A DNA stretch of 64,000 bases from Clavibacter sp. VKM Ac-2873 (GCF_015351075.1 NZ_JADKRS010000001.1:868001-932000), one strand, 5' to 3'. Shown: positions 48,550-61,728, counted from the first letter of the stretch. Notes: generated by a model from the sequence alone, not told the origin. A program made the numbers and translations.

Positions 48550-49940
48550 GGGGTCTCCTTGTTCGTGTGCGCCCGCGCGAGGCGGGCCTGCCGGGTCCCG
48601 ACGGCGCGCAGCCGCAGCAGCGCCGTGATCCAGCCGATGAGCGATCCGGCGCCGAAGCCGCCCGCGATGGCCGTGGCCCAGCCGAGCGGCCCCTGGAGCA
48701 GCGCGGTCGCCGCGGCGGCGGCGGCCAGGGCGATGACCCAGGCGAGCGACGAGTCGCGGTGGCGGTCGGTGGCGATGAGGGCCTGCGTGCCGATCACGAG
48801 GCCCACGTGCGCGAAGACGCCGAGGACCAGGATCCCGACGTCGAGCGCCGGCAGGGAGCGCCCGCTGCCGAACACCAGCGTGATGACCCAGGGCCCCGCG
48901 AGCGCCGCGACGACGCCCGCGACGACGCCGACGCCCGCGATGAGGGCCGCGAGGAGCGACATGCGACGGATGAGGGCCGCGGTCTCCCCGCGCCGGACGT
49001 AGGCGACGAGCGGCGGCACGATGAGCCCCTGCAGCGGCACGAGCATGAACAGCGGCACGCGGGCGACGCTGAAGGTGGCCTGGAACGCGCCGGCCGTGCC
49101 GACGGTCCGGTCGAGCGCCGCGATGACGACGGGTCCGGCGTTCAGCAGCAGCTGCGCGCAGACCCCGGCGCCGAGCAGGGCGAGGTAGGCCCGGCGGATG
49201 CCCGTGCCGTCCGGGGTCGCCGCCGCCTCGTCGACGACGGCCCCCTCGACCGCGACGAGCGCGGGGTCGACGGCGTCGTCGGCCCCCGACGCGGCGGCGA
49301 CGGGATCCGCCTCGCGCGCATGCGCGCGCAGCAGCACCGGCACGTGCGCGAGCCCGATGGCCGCGAGCAGCGCCGCGGCGAACCAGGACACCGCGTCGGG
49401 CAGCTGGGTCAGCGTGAGGAGGAGCAGCACGGCGAGGGCGAGCACCACCCGGAGCCCCGAGTCGGTGAGGAGGACCCGGGAGTACGCGGGCACGTCGCCG
49501 CGCGCGACCATGGCGCCGCGCGCCGTGAACTGGAGGGCGGAGACCGGCGCGACGAGCGCGTACGCGACCACGAGCCCGGGCGGCATCCCCGCCCCGAGCA
49601 GCAGGGGCGACGCCGCGACGACGACGACGACGCCGGCGAAGGCCACCACGGAGGACAGGCGCAGCGCGGATCGCACGGCGGCCCGGACGTCGCGTCTGTG
49701 CGCGCCGAGGCGCGCGAGCTCCTGCTCGACCGGCAGGAACAGGCCGAACCCGACGACCAGGGCGACGGACCAGAAGACGGAGAACATGTCGAAGGCGGCA
49801 TCGCCGGTCGCCGCGTCGGGCGCGAGGGCGGCGACGCCGCGGGAGACGATGCCGAGGAAGACGTAGGTGACGAGGCCGGTGACGACCGTCGCCCCCATCA
49901 CCAGCAGCGCCCGACGGGAGGCGCTGGGGAGGGCGGTCAT
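48546..49940 (-). CDS. Polysaccharide flippase (MOP superfamily, Wzx-like)
   Basis: A 464-residue protein with about 12-14 membrane segments; N-terminal ALLVMGATVVTGLVTYVFLGIVSRGVA is typical. It would move a lipid-linked glycan across the membrane. A TAGCCT -10 box lies six bases before ATG 49940 (leaderless), back to back with the Emb-like gene promoter. Confidence 0.84.
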   Translation of the reverse strand: MTALPSASRRALLVMGATVVTGLVTYVFLGIVSRGVAALAPDAATGDAAFDMFSVFWSVALVVGFGLFLPVEQELARLGAHRRDVRAAVRSALRLSSVVAFAGVVVVVAASPLLLGAGMPPGLVVAYALVAPVSALQFTARGAMVARGDVPAYSRVLLTDSGLRVVLALAVLLLLTLTQLPDAVSWFAAALLAAIGLAHVPVLLRAHAREADPVAAASGADDAVDPALVAVEGAVVDEAAATPDGTGIRRAYLALLGAGVCAQLLLNAGPVVIAALDRTVGTAGAFQATFSVARVPLFMLVPLQGLIVPPLVAYVRRGETAALIRRMSLLAALIAGVGVVAGVVAALAGPWVITLVFGSGRSLPALDVGILVLGVFAHVGLVIGTQALIATDRHRDSSLAWVIALAAAAAATALLQGPLGWATAIAGGFGAGSLIGWITALLRLRAVGTRQARLARAHTNKETP

Positions 49941-49946
49941 CGCATC

Positions 49947-49987
49947 AGGCTACCGTCCGGGCTCGGGGCGACCCGATCCTGTACCCT
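49947..49987. promoter_or_regulatory. Divergent short-leader promoters of flippase and Emb-like genes
   Basis: TAGCCT (minus strand, 49947-49952) lies six bases before the flippase ATG. TACCCT (plus strand, 49982-49987) lies nine bases before the Emb-like GTG 49997. Both genes share a 56-base spacer. Confidence 0.5.
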
Positions 49988-49996
49988 CGGTTCACT

Positions 49997-52900
49997 GTGC
50001 CGTCCTCCACCTCCTCGCCCGCGTCCGACTCCCCCGCTCCCGCCAGGAGGACCACCCGCCGGCCGAGGCCGGCACTGCTCGCCGGGCTCCTCGGGGCGGT
50101 CGCCATCGCCTCGGGCGGCCTCCTCGCGCTGGCTCCGGTCGACACCGCTGACGTGCGCGTGGCGTGGCCGCAGGACCCGTCCGACATCCGCTCCACCTCG
50201 CTCCTCCTGACCAACCAGACGCCGCACGCGCTCGACGCGTCCTTCACGTCGACGGCGGTGGCCGCGGCCGCCGCCACCGACGACGGCGTCCTCCTCGCCA
50301 CCATCGACCCGGCCGAGCCCGAGGCGGCGACCGAGGGCCTCGTCCTCACCGCCAGCGGCACGGACCTCACCCTCCAGGTGGACGGCACGACCCGGCAGAT
50401 CCCGCGGGATGCCGGCGCCGACGTCTCCTACTCGCTGCACTCGGACGTGCACGGGCTCACGCTCGACGCCGACGGATCCCGCGTCGTCGACCTGCCCGGC
50501 ACCCTCCCTCCGCAGATCGACGCGCTCGTCTCGAGCGTCACGTCCGTCTCCGCGCCCTCCGACCTGGCCGTCGGCGTGCAGGTCGTCGACGACTTCGACA
50601 GCACGCCCAGCGGGATCAAGATCGCCGTCATGGTGCTGATGTGGCTGAGCCTCGTCTCCGCCCTCGTCCTGCTCGCGGTGGACGACCGCCGTCGCCGCCG
50701 GGACCGCGCCGCCGCCGCCGTGGCGGACCCGTCGGACCCGCAGGGGACGGACGCAGCGGCCGCCGCCGGCACCGACGCCTCCCCCGGCACCGCGGCCCCG
50801 CGCCGCGGCCGCGCCTCGCGCGTGCTGCGCGCCCTCCGCCCGGTCGACGCGATCGTCGTCGCGGTGCTGACGCTCTGGATCTTCATCGGCCCCATGACCG
50901 ACGACGACGGCTACTACGCGGCCATGTCGCTCAACGACGGCGTCGCCGGGTTCGTCGGCAACTACTACCAGATGTTCAACCAGTCCTTCACGCCCTTCAC
51001 GTGGTTCTGGCAGCTGCTCGGCGCCTGGCAGGAGCTCGGCGGCCGGTCGCCCGTGTGGCTGCGCGTGCCGGCCCTCGCCGCGGGCATCGCCGCCTGGTTC
51101 GTCACCCGCCACCTGCTGGAGCGGGCCGCCGTGCGCCTCTCCCGCCGGGCCCGCCTCTGGGCGCGCGGGCTCCTCGCCGCCACCTTCCTCATCTGGTGGC
51201 TCTCGTACACGATCGGCAGCCGGCCCGAGATCCTCGGCTCGCTCGCGGGGGTCGTCGTCGTCGCGCTCGTCCTGCGCTCGCGCGACCGCGGGACCCTGCT
51301 GCCCGCCGCGATCGCGGCCCTCGTCGCGGGCCTCGCGTTCGCCGCCCACCCCACGGGGATCGTCGCGTTCGCCCCCCTCCTCCTCGGCATCCCCGGCTTC
51401 TGGCGGCTCGCGTACCAGGGCGGCTCGCGCCTCGCGGCCGCCGCGCGCACCGTCGCGGTCCTCTCGGTGGGATCCGTGGCCCTCTTCGCCGCCTTCGCCG
51501 ACGCCACCCTGTCGGACGCCCTCACCGGCCCGAAGCGCTTCGCGGCGGTCGAGACGCCGCTCACCTGGTTGAACGAGTGGTCCCGGTACTCGCTGCTCAT
51601 GAACGACATCCCGATGGGGTCGTACGCGAAGCGCTCCGTCGTCCTGCTCGCCCTCGTGCTCCTGATCTGGTGGGTCGCCACCTACGCCGCGTCGCGCATG
51701 TCGCCCCGCGCGTCCCGCCTCATCCCGGCCCCGCTCGAGCTGGCCGGCTGGGGCCTCGCGCTCTCGCTCGTGCTGCTCTGGATCACCCCCAGCAAGTGGA
51801 CGCACCACTTCGGCGCGATCTCCTCCGTCGGTCCGCTGTTCGTGACGCTGATCCTCGTGCTCGCGCCGGGGATCGTCACCGGCCTCCTGCACGGCCGCCG
51901 CGCGCCGTGGTGGCTGACGCCGCTCGCGGTCGCGAGCCTCGTCCCCGTCATCGTCTTCTCGCTGCACGGCCCGAACGCGTGGGCGTACGCGTGGGGCCAG
52001 GGGATGTTCGGCAACGGCCGCGCGCCCGGTGTCGGACCCGTCCACTTCGGCGCGCTGCCCATCTGGGTCCTCGTCGCGGTGGCGGTCGTCGCCGTCGCCG
52101 TGGTCGTGCAGCGCCGCGCCGGCCGGACCTGGTCGGAGCCGCGGAGCCTCTGGTCGGTCACCGCGCTCGCGACCGTCTTCGCCCTCGTCACGGGCGGCTA
52201 CCTGGTGGGCACGTTCTCCCTCGCCGCCGCCCGGGGTCTCGACGGGTACTCCGTCGGCGCCGCCAACCTCGAGGATCCCAGCGGATCGCAGTGCCTGACC
52301 GGCGCGGCCATCACCACGTGGGACGCGAGCGCCGGCAGCCCGCTCGCCGTCGCCGAGGGCGCCGAGGCCGACGCGGCAGGCTCCGCGCCGTTCGCGCTGG
52401 GCGCCGGGTGGCCCGCGTCCGATCCGCCGCCCGTCCTGGCCGACGGCATCGCCCTCTGGGGCAGCTACGCCGACCGCGGCGACACCGTGGGCCGCATGAC
52501 CACCCCGTGGTACCGCGTCCCCGAGACGACGGACCGTCAGCGGATCGCCGTCCTCGTCGGGGGCGAGCTGGCGGCGGGCGACTCCGACCGCCTGCGCCTC
52601 CAGATCCGCGACGCCGACGACCGCGTCGTCGACCTCGGGGGCGTGTCCGTCGAGGACACCGTCGACCGGCCGGGTTGGCGCACCATCGCGATCGACCCGT
52701 CCCGGCTCGCTCCGGGCGACGAGATACGCCTGGACGCGCAGGACGGCACCACGGGCAGCGACGGCTGGTTCGGCTTCACCGCCCCCGTGCTCGTCGACCC
52801 GGTGTCGTTCAACGACCTCGCCGCGCCCGGCGCGCCGACCGCCGTCACCTGGACCTCCTCCTTCTGGTTCCCGTGCCAGCGGCCCGTGTCCATCGCGCAC

Positions 52901-53203
52901 GGCATCATCGAGCGCCCGGTGCTCGCCACGACCTTCGGCGAGAGCGGCCCCGACAACATCTGGGTGCAGCGCCGCGGCGGATCCCTCGCCGGCGTCGAGC
53001 GCTCCTCCACCGTGGTCACGCTGGCCTCGGACATGGAGGGCGCCGGGAGCTCGTGGGGTCGCGTGCAGCTGTTCGACTACCCCTACGCGGCGGACGCCTA
53101 CGACCTCACGGTCGACCGGGTGTCGACGTGGGGCTGGCGCACGCCGTTCGACCCGGTGTCGCAGATCGTCGAGTACGACCGGGAGCACGGCGCGTCCGAG
53201 TGA
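49997..53203 (+). CDS. Emb-family arabinosyltransferase (GT53-like)
   Basis: A 1068-residue membrane protein close in size to mycobacterial EmbC. An N-terminal lumenal domain follows the first membrane segment (about 25-45; VDTADVRVAWPQDP begins the Arabino_trans_N-like region). About a dozen more segments follow, with the DDD active-site motif (D302-D304, GPMTDDDGYYAAMS) in the first outside loop after them. The C-terminal 350 residues are an extracytoplasmic carbohydrate-binding region (Arabinose_trans_C-like). It should transfer arabinofuranose from decaprenyl-phospho-arabinose to a wall glycan. Confidence 0.9.
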   Translation: MPSSTSSPASDSPAPARRTTRRPRPALLAGLLGAVAIASGGLLALAPVDTADVRVAWPQDPSDIRSTSLLLTNQTPHALDASFTSTAVAAAAATDDGVLLATIDPAEPEAATEGLVLTASGTDLTLQVDGTTRQIPRDAGADVSYSLHSDVHGLTLDADGSRVVDLPGTLPPQIDALVSSVTSVSAPSDLAVGVQVVDDFDSTPSGIKIAVMVLMWLSLVSALVLLAVDDRRRRRDRAAAAVADPSDPQGTDAAAAAGTDASPGTAAPRRGRASRVLRALRPVDAIVVAVLTLWIFIGPMTDDDGYYAAMSLNDGVAGFVGNYYQMFNQSFTPFTWFWQLLGAWQELGGRSPVWLRVPALAAGIAAWFVTRHLLERAAVRLSRRARLWARGLLAATFLIWWLSYTIGSRPEILGSLAGVVVVALVLRSRDRGTLLPAAIAALVAGLAFAAHPTGIVAFAPLLLGIPGFWRLAYQGGSRLAAAARTVAVLSVGSVALFAAFADATLSDALTGPKRFAAVETPLTWLNEWSRYSLLMNDIPMGSYAKRSVVLLALVLLIWWVATYAASRMSPRASRLIPAPLELAGWGLALSLVLLWITPSKWTHHFGAISSVGPLFVTLILVLAPGIVTGLLHGRRAPWWLTPLAVASLVPVIVFSLHGPNAWAYAWGQGMFGNGRAPGVGPVHFGALPIWVLVAVAVVAVAVVVQRRAGRTWSEPRSLWSVTALATVFALVTGGYLVGTFSLAAARGLDGYSVGAANLEDPSGSQCLTGAAITTWDASAGSPLAVAEGAEADAAGSAPFALGAGWPASDPPPVLADGIALWGSYADRGDTVGRMTTPWYRVPETTDRQRIAVLVGGELAAGDSDRLRLQIRDADDRVVDLGGVSVEDTVDRPGWRTIAIDPSRLAPGDEIRLDAQDGTTGSDGWFGFTAPVLVDPVSFNDLAAPGAPTAVTWTSSFWFPCQRPVSIAHGIIERPVLATTFGESGPDNIWVQRRGGSLAGVERSSTVVTLASDMEGAGSSWGRVQLFDYPYAADAYDLTVDRVSTWGWRTPFDPVSQIVEYDREHGASE

Positions 53204-53500
53204 TCCCGTGGCGCCGCCGGACCCCGGGGCGGCCGCCCGCGGGTGACACGGTCCGACGCTGACCCGGGCCGCCCTCCCGGCGTCCGACACGGTGGCGCGG
53301 CGGCGCTGCGGGCGCGGGCGCGGGCGCGTGCGGCCGCCCGTGCCCCGGCGGGCGACCCGACGTCCCGACCGCGGAGGCGGCGCCCGCCGCCCGCGCTCGG
53401 ACCCGCTCCGCCCGCGCCCGCTCCCCGTCTCCGCACGCGGATGCGCACGCGGAGGCGGAGGCGGATGCCGGCGCGGCCGCGGCACGGCGCCCGGGGCCGA
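53204..53500. other. Extremely GC-rich spacer without a supported gene
   Basis: About 300 bases between the Emb-like stop and the terminator before the LGFP gene end. Several open frames exist on both strands but all give Arg/Pro/Ala-rich low-complexity peptides with no start signal. Short gcgcgggcg-type repeats occur near 53310-53330. No gene, promoter or RNA is recognised. Confidence 0.5.
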
Positions 53501-53506
53501 GACGAC

Positions 53507-53539
53507 GAGGACCGTGCGCCCGACGGGCGCACGGTCCTC
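53507..53539. terminator. Hairpin terminator between Emb-like and LGFP genes
   Basis: Perfect 15-bp stem (53507-53521 with 53525-53539) with a three-base loop between converging genes. Confidence 0.85.
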
Positions 53540-53555
53540 CTGTCACGCGCGGCTC

Positions 53556-55469
53556 CTAGCCGTAGACCACCTGGACGCCCGCGGACCCGACCACGATGCG
53601 GCCCCCGGTGAACTCCTGCACGACGTCGCCGCCGGAGGTCCGCTCCTCGCCGACGGGCAGGCCCAGGCGGCTGGCGGAGGCGCCGAGCGCCACGTACCGG
53701 TCGCCGATCCAGCCGCGCACCATGAACGCGCCCCGCGCCGACGAGTAGATGCCGCCGCCCGCGAAGCGCTGGGCCGCGCCGTTCGGGACCGCGGTCTCGA
53801 CGCCCGTGGGCGACCCGAGGACGCCGTCCTGCTCGCCGGCCGCGACGTAGCGGCCGCCGATCCACCCGCGGACGCCGAACGCCCCACGGGAGGACGAGTA
53901 GAAGCGCCCGTCCTGGAACTGCTGCTGCGCCCCCTGCGAGGTGGGCCGCTCGTCGGCGGTGGACAGCCCGAACGCGCCGGTCGCGGCTCCGCGCGCGCGG
54001 TACGCGTCGGCGATCCAGCCGCGCACCGTGCTCGTGCCGCTCGCGGTGGCCGAGACCAGCCCGCCCGTGAAGTCCTGGTACGCGCCGCCCGCGACCTGCT
54101 TCTCGTCCGCCCGGGGGAAGCCGAGGAGACCCGCGTCGCGACCGAGGGCGCGGTAGCGGTCGCCGATCCAGCCCCGCACCATGAAGGCGCCGGCCGAGGA
54201 GGAGACGACGTCGCCGCCCGCGAAGGCCTGCCGCGCGCCGCCCGAGACCGACACCTCGTCGGAGGACGGGAAGCCGAGCACGCCGCCCGAGCCGCCCGCC
54301 GCCGTGAAGCGGTCGCCGATCCAGCCGCGGACGCCGTAGGCGCCGCTCGCGGAGGAGTAGACCGAGCCGCCCGAGAACCGCTGCACGGCCCCCTGCGCGA
54401 GCGACTGCTCGTCGGCCAGGGGCGATCCGAGCGGACCGCCGGAGGAGCCGCCGCGGACCCACGCGTCGCGGATCCAGCCGCGCACCACGAAGGCGCCGGC
54501 GGACGATGACACGATGCTGCCGTTCTGGAAGTCCTGCGCCGCGCCGCCGGGCACCGCCCGCTCCGGGGAGGTCGGGGCGCCGAGGAGGCCGGAGGCACCG
54601 CCGATGGCCTGGTACTTGTCGCCGATCCAGCCGCTCACGTCGTAGGAGCTGGAGCCGAACCAGTCGGTGAAGTAGGCGTAGAAGTTGCGGTTGCCGTACG
54701 AGGAGCAGCTGCCCCCGGATCCGTACGACGAGGCGAGCGCCCCGCTGTCGGGCTGGTACGGCGTGTAGTAGTAGAGGCTCGAGGTGGCCTGGTTGGAGAT
54801 GTAGACCGCGCTGCTCCCGCACGACGCGTCGGGGTGGTACAGGACCTGCACCGTCGTGCCCTTGGCGTACCGCGTGTAGCGCGTGCTCCACGGCGTGCCC
54901 GGGCCGGTGCCCACGGGGTTGGAGTAGCGCTGGAACGCCCACGCCGCCTTGTAGACCTGGTTGTAGAAGCCGTAGTACTGCTCGTCGCACGCGGCGGTGT
55001 CCGGGCAGCCGTAGCCGGTGGCGGAGCGGTAGGCGCGCGCCGAGGGCGCGGTCGACAGGACGAGGCCCTGCTCCTTCTGGAGGAGGACGATGAGGACCTG
55101 CGGGTTGATGCCGCACGCCCGGCCGACCTTCGCGATGATGTCGGCGGCGCTCTCGTTGCTCGCACCCTGGTACGGGCCGCACATGGGATCGGCTCCGCGG
55201 GAGAACGTGTCCTGGCGGTAGTCCTTGAGGCACGTGTAGCCGGACCGGCACGAGGGGTTCCTCTGGGCGAGGAAGGTCTGCACCTGGGGCGCGCTCATCG
55301 TGCCCTCGTCGAAGAACACGGAGTCCGAGATGATCTCGCCGGCGCGGAAGCCGGACATGTCGGCCGCGTCAGCCGTGTCCCGCGTGCCCACGGCACCCGC
55401 CATCATGATCCCGCACGCTGTCGCGACGACGGCGATGACCGCCACCATCCGACGCGCGGATCCCCTCAT
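53556..55469 (-). CDS. Secreted LGFP-repeat protein with muramidase-like N-terminal domain
   Basis: About 637 residues from ATG 55469 (TTG 55478 is an alternative). A signal peptide with a long hydrophobic core ends near residue 36 (ADA). The next domain (about 38-275) is cysteine-rich and contains ADIIAKVGRACGINPQVLIVLLQKEQGLV, which resembles lytic transglycosylase/muramidase helices with a possible catalytic glutamate in KEQGL. Seven LGFP repeats follow. LGFP repeats occur in corynebacterial envelope proteins tied to the arabinogalactan wall. No membrane anchor. Confidence 0.8.
   Translation of the reverse strand: MRGSARRMVAVIAVVATACGIMMAGAVGTRDTADAADMSGFRAGEIISDSVFFDEGTMSAPQVQTFLAQRNPSCRSGYTCLKDYRQDTFSRGADPMCGPYQGASNESAADIIAKVGRACGINPQVLIVLLQKEQGLVLSTAPSARAYRSATGYGCPDTAACDEQYYGFYNQVYKAAWAFQRYSNPVGTGPGTPWSTRYTRYAKGTTVQVLYHPDASCGSSAVYISNQATSSLYYYTPYQPDSGALASSYGSGGSCSSYGNRNFYAYFTDWFGSSSYDVSGWIGDKYQAIGGASGLLGAPTSPERAVPGGAAQDFQNGSIVSSSAGAFVVRGWIRDAWVRGGSSGGPLGSPLADEQSLAQGAVQRFSGGSVYSSASGAYGVRGWIGDRFTAAGGSGGVLGFPSSDEVSVSGGARQAFAGGDVVSSSAGAFMVRGWIGDRYRALGRDAGLLGFPRADEKQVAGGAYQDFTGGLVSATASGTSTVRGWIADAYRARGAATGAFGLSTADERPTSQGAQQQFQDGRFYSSSRGAFGVRGWIGGRYVAAGEQDGVLGSPTGVETAVPNGAAQRFAGGGIYSSARGAFMVRGWIGDRYVALGASASRLGLPVGEERTSGGDVVQEFTGGRIVVGSAGVQVVYG
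53559..54629 (-). repeat. Seven tandem LGFP-type repeats, 51-52 residues each
   Basis: Each unit begins W-I-(G/R/A)-(D/G) and contains (L/F)G-(A/F/S/L)-P or similar, then F-x-(G/D)G and ends VRGW. Seven copies, about 153 bases each, lie back to back. The last copy is the most diverged, with RLGLPVGEE and ending VVYG. The divergence between copies argues against recent duplication. Confidence 0.85.
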
Positions 55470-55639
55470 CCGTCGCAATTGCCGCCCCGTTCCCGGAGGC
55501 GCCGAACCGCGCCCCGCTGGGACATGCTAACCGCTGGTCACCCGAGGCCCGACCGCGGGGATCCGCGGAACGACCGCGGGGATCCCGCCACGGTGCCGCC
55601 GCACGGCCCGGCGCGATCGCGCCGGACCGTGCGCGACGG

Positions 55640-57658
55640 TCAGCGTCCGTCGCGCGGCGGGGTGAGGCCGAAGCTCTTGGCCCACTCCCGCTCGCTCGTG
55701 ATGCGCGGCAGCGCGGCCCGGTACGCGGCGCGCAGCTGCGGCCAGCGGGCGAGGATGCGGGCGCGCAGCACGATGCTCGTGAGGAGCATCCGGCGGAACG
55801 TCGCCGGGTCCCTGCGGTGCAGCAGCGCAGCGGATCCCTCGGCGTTGGAGACGAGGACGCTGTCGTAGTTCGGCACCACCCACCACCGCGCGTCGGCGAA
55901 GGCCAGGTGGGCCTCGGGCGCCGTCTGCGCGGCCGGCTTCACCGGCGTGAAGGCGTGGCGCAGCACGACGCGGGCCAGCCAGATCGGCCGGGTCACGGCG
56001 TTCGGCGCGCGGTACTGCCGCGGACGGCGGCGCGACGCGAGCGCCCCCTCGACCGCGGGGAGGTCGTCGCGGTCCTTGATCGCGACGCCGTCGGTGAAGC
56101 CCTTCGCGAGCTCGCGGGTGCGGGCGAGGCGCGTCACCATGTCCTGGTGCAGGCCGCGCGGCCCACGGAGGATGTTGCGGTAGGCCTCGTGGCGTGCCGC
56201 CAGCGCGAAGTACTGCATCGAGATGAGGTGGCGCACGTCCGTGGCCAGGTTGGCGGTGAGCAGGCGGCCGCCCCGCGGGAACGGCGAGTGCAGGAGCGCG
56301 ACGATGAGGCGGTTGCGCGCGTGGAAGAACGCCTGCCAGTCCTGCGAGTCGTCCTTGTCCACCCACGACACGTGCCAGACGGCCGCACCGGGGAGGGTCA
56401 CGGTCGGGACGCCGTGCTCGCGGGCGCGGAGCGCGTACTCGGCGTCGTCCCACTTGATGAACACGGGGAGCGACAGGCCGATCTCGCGGATCGTCTCGAC
56501 GGGGATGAGGCACATCCACCAGCCGTTGTAGGCGGCGTCCACGCGGCGGTGCATCCAGCGGGTCTGGCGGAGGTTCGACGACGGGAAGTCGTGGCGCGTC
56601 GGCGTGACCGGGCCCCACATGAAGTTCCACATGTCGAAGCCCTCGGCGTACGCGTGCAGCTTGCCCTTGTCGTACATGTCGAACATGTGCCCGCCCACGA
56701 TGGTGGGCTTGACCGCGAAGTCGGCGAACTTGAGCGCGCGGCGGATGCTCTCCGGCTCGATCGTGATGTCGTCGTCGAGGACGAGGACGTAGTCGGACTC
56801 GCCGGCCTGGAGCGTCTCGTACATGCCGCGCGAGAATCCGCCGGAGCCGCCGAGGTTGGCCTGGTCGATGACGCGCAGCCGGCCGCCCAGCAGCTCGACG
56901 GCGCGCGGGTACTCGGGCTGGTCGACGATCTTCTGCGTGCCCTGGTCGGTCACGAAGATGTTGTCGATGAGGCGCGTGACCTCGGCGTTGGCGCCGATGT
57001 CGGTGAGGAGCTTCACGCAGTACTCGGCGCGGTTCAGCGTGGTGACCGCGAGGCTCACGGATCCCGTCTCGCCGGTGCGCGTGCGGGTCCCCTCGGGCGC
57101 GAACCACGCCGCCTGCACGAGCGAGAGGTCGGCCTCCTCGCCCACGAGGTCGAACCAGTACCAGCCGCCGTCGGCGAAGTTCGTGAACGGCAGCTCGAAG
57201 GTGCTCGTGGTGGGGCCGTCCAGGATGCGGCCCTCGACCTTCTGGATGACGCCGCGCGCGTTGGAGCGGTACACGATGACCTGCCCCTGGCCCTCGGTCA
57301 TGACCTCCAGGGCCACCGCCTCGAGCGACGTGTGCGCCCGCCAGTAGGCGGCGGGGAACGCGTTGAAGTAGGTGCCGAACGAGACCTTGCGGCGGTGCGG
57401 GACCCGGAAGCCGCCGTGGCCGTCCATCGCGCTCAGGATCCCGATGTCGGACAGGCGCACGACGGCGCGGTCGTGGTCGGCCTCGATGACCTGCATGTTC
57501 GTGCCGTGCTTGCGCCGGTCGACGACGGGGATGCTCGTCCAGTAGTCGGCGTCCACGTAGAGCGGGACCGTGTCCGGGTCGTGGTCGGTGGGGAAGATGA
57601 CGCGCTGCAGCAGCAGCGCCTCGTCGCGGCCCGTGGCCTCGATGAGCGCGTCGGCCAT
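55640..57658 (-). CDS. glfT2: GlfT2-like galactofuranosyltransferase
   Basis: A 672-residue GT2 enzyme from ATG 57658, two bases after the glf stop. A beta-rich N-terminal domain (1-190; NMQVIEADHDRAVVRLSD) precedes the GT-A domain with QANLGGSGGFSRG, metal-binding D295-D297 (VLDDDI), catalytic WDDAEYALRA (D404-D405) and a histidine in AVWHVSW; a helical C-terminal region follows. These match mycobacterial GlfT2, which polymerises galactofuran. Frame open upstream through glf is coincidental. Confidence 0.92.
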   Translation of the reverse strand: MADALIEATGRDEALLLQRVIFPTDHDPDTVPLYVDADYWTSIPVVDRRKHGTNMQVIEADHDRAVVRLSDIGILSAMDGHGGFRVPHRRKVSFGTYFNAFPAAYWRAHTSLEAVALEVMTEGQGQVIVYRSNARGVIQKVEGRILDGPTTSTFELPFTNFADGGWYWFDLVGEEADLSLVQAAWFAPEGTRTRTGETGSVSLAVTTLNRAEYCVKLLTDIGANAEVTRLIDNIFVTDQGTQKIVDQPEYPRAVELLGGRLRVIDQANLGGSGGFSRGMYETLQAGESDYVLVLDDDITIEPESIRRALKFADFAVKPTIVGGHMFDMYDKGKLHAYAEGFDMWNFMWGPVTPTRHDFPSSNLRQTRWMHRRVDAAYNGWWMCLIPVETIREIGLSLPVFIKWDDAEYALRAREHGVPTVTLPGAAVWHVSWVDKDDSQDWQAFFHARNRLIVALLHSPFPRGGRLLTANLATDVRHLISMQYFALAARHEAYRNILRGPRGLHQDMVTRLARTRELAKGFTDGVAIKDRDDLPAVEGALASRRRPRQYRAPNAVTRPIWLARVVLRHAFTPVKPAAQTAPEAHLAFADARWWVVPNYDSVLVSNAEGSAALLHRRDPATFRRMLLTSIVLRARILARWPQLRAAYRAALPRITSEREWAKSFGLTPPRDGR

Positions 57659-57660
57659 GG

Positions 57661-60718
<3,058 letters not shown>

Positions 60719-60817
60719 CCGGTCTTCCCCTCGATCGTGGTCCGGGCGCGCAGGCGCCGACCGGACCCGGCGCCCGTCGGGCGGCTCGGTCCGGCCGGGG
60801 CACGCCGGGTTCCCCCG

Positions 60818-60823
60818 ATGGTA
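60818..60823 (-). promoter_or_regulatory. Candidate -10 element for the GlfT1-like gene
   Basis: Reads TACCAT on the minus strand, about 100 bases before ATG 60718, within a GC-rich leader with several short hairpins. Confidence 0.3.
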
Positions 60824-60846
60824 GCGGGGCGCGCACGGGCGGGCGG

Positions 60847-61725
60847 TCAGCGCCCCCGGACCTCCGAGGCGGCGAGCTCCGCGAGGTAGCTCCCGTACCC
60901 GCTCTTGATGAGCGGCGCCGCGAGGGCCTGCAGGGCGTCGCGGTCGATCCAGTCGGCGCGGTACGCGATCTCCTCGATGCAGCCGATCTTGAAGCCCTGG
61001 CGGTCTTCGATGACCTTCACGTACTCGGAGGCCTGCATCATGCTCGCGAACGTGCCGGTGTCGAGCCACGCGGTGCCGCGGTCGAGGACCTGGACGCGGA
61101 GGCGGCCGGCCTGGAGGTAGTGGTCGTTGACGGCGGTGATCTCGAGCTCGCCGCGCTCGCTCGGCTGGATGCCCTTGGCGATCCCCACCACGTCGTTGTC
61201 GAAGAAGTAGAGGCCGGGCACCGCGTATGCGCTCTTGGGCTGCGCCGGCTTCTCCTCGATGGAGACGGCGGTGAAGTCGTCGTCGAACTCGACCACGCCG
61301 TAGGCCGTCGGATCGGCGACGTGGTAGGCGAAGATCAGAGCGCCGTCGATCTCGGTGTTCTTCCGCAGGCTCGTGCCGAGGCCGGCGCCGTGGAAGATGT
61401 TGTCACCGAGGACGAGCGCGACCGAGTCGTCGCCGATGAACTCCTCGCCGATCACGAAGGCCTGCGCGAGGCCTTCGGGCGAGGGCTGCACCGCGTACTC
61501 GATGCGCATGCCGAGGTGCGAGCCGTCGCCGAGCAGGGCCCGGAACTGGTCGTTGTACTCGGGCGTCGTGATGATGAGCACCTCGCGGATGTCCGCCATC
61601 ATCAGCGTCGACAGGGGGTAGTAGATCATCGGCTTGTCGTAGATCGGCATCAGCTGCTTGCTGATGCCCTTCGTGATCGGCCAGAGCCGGGTGCCCGACC
61701 CGCCGGCCAGGATGATGCCCTTCAT
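60847..61725 (-). CDS. rfbA: Glucose-1-phosphate thymidylyltransferase
   Basis: A 292-residue enzyme beginning [18 protein letters not shown] with the nucleotide-binding GGSGTRL (8-14) and [11 protein letters not shown]. Makes dTDP-glucose, the first step to dTDP-rhamnose. It follows rfbC by three bases and GtrA upstream; rfbB is divergent. Confidence 0.95.
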   Translation of the reverse strand: MKGIILAGGSGTRLWPITKGISKQLMPIYDKPMIYYPLSTLMMADIREVLIITTPEYNDQFRALLGDGSHLGMRIEYAVQPSPEGLAQAFVIGEEFIGDDSVALVLGDNIFHGAGLGTSLRKNTEIDGALIFAYHVADPTAYGVVEFDDDFTAVSIEEKPAQPKSAYAVPGLYFFDNDVVGIAKGIQPSERGELEITAVNDHYLQAGRLRVQVLDRGTAWLDTGTFASMMQASEYVKVIEDRQGFKIGCIEEIAYRADWIDRDALQALAAPLIKSGYGSYLAELAASEVRGR

Positions 61726-61728
61726 GGG

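Noticed and set aside
53310-53335. Short gcgcgggcg-like repeats
   Set aside because: Consistent with simple GC drift; too short and irregular for a CRISPR or VNTR call.
53243-53611. A 122-codon plus-strand frame in the GC-rich spacer
   Set aside because: Arg/Pro/Ala-only peptide, no ribosome-binding site, and it runs through a terminator into the LGFP gene.
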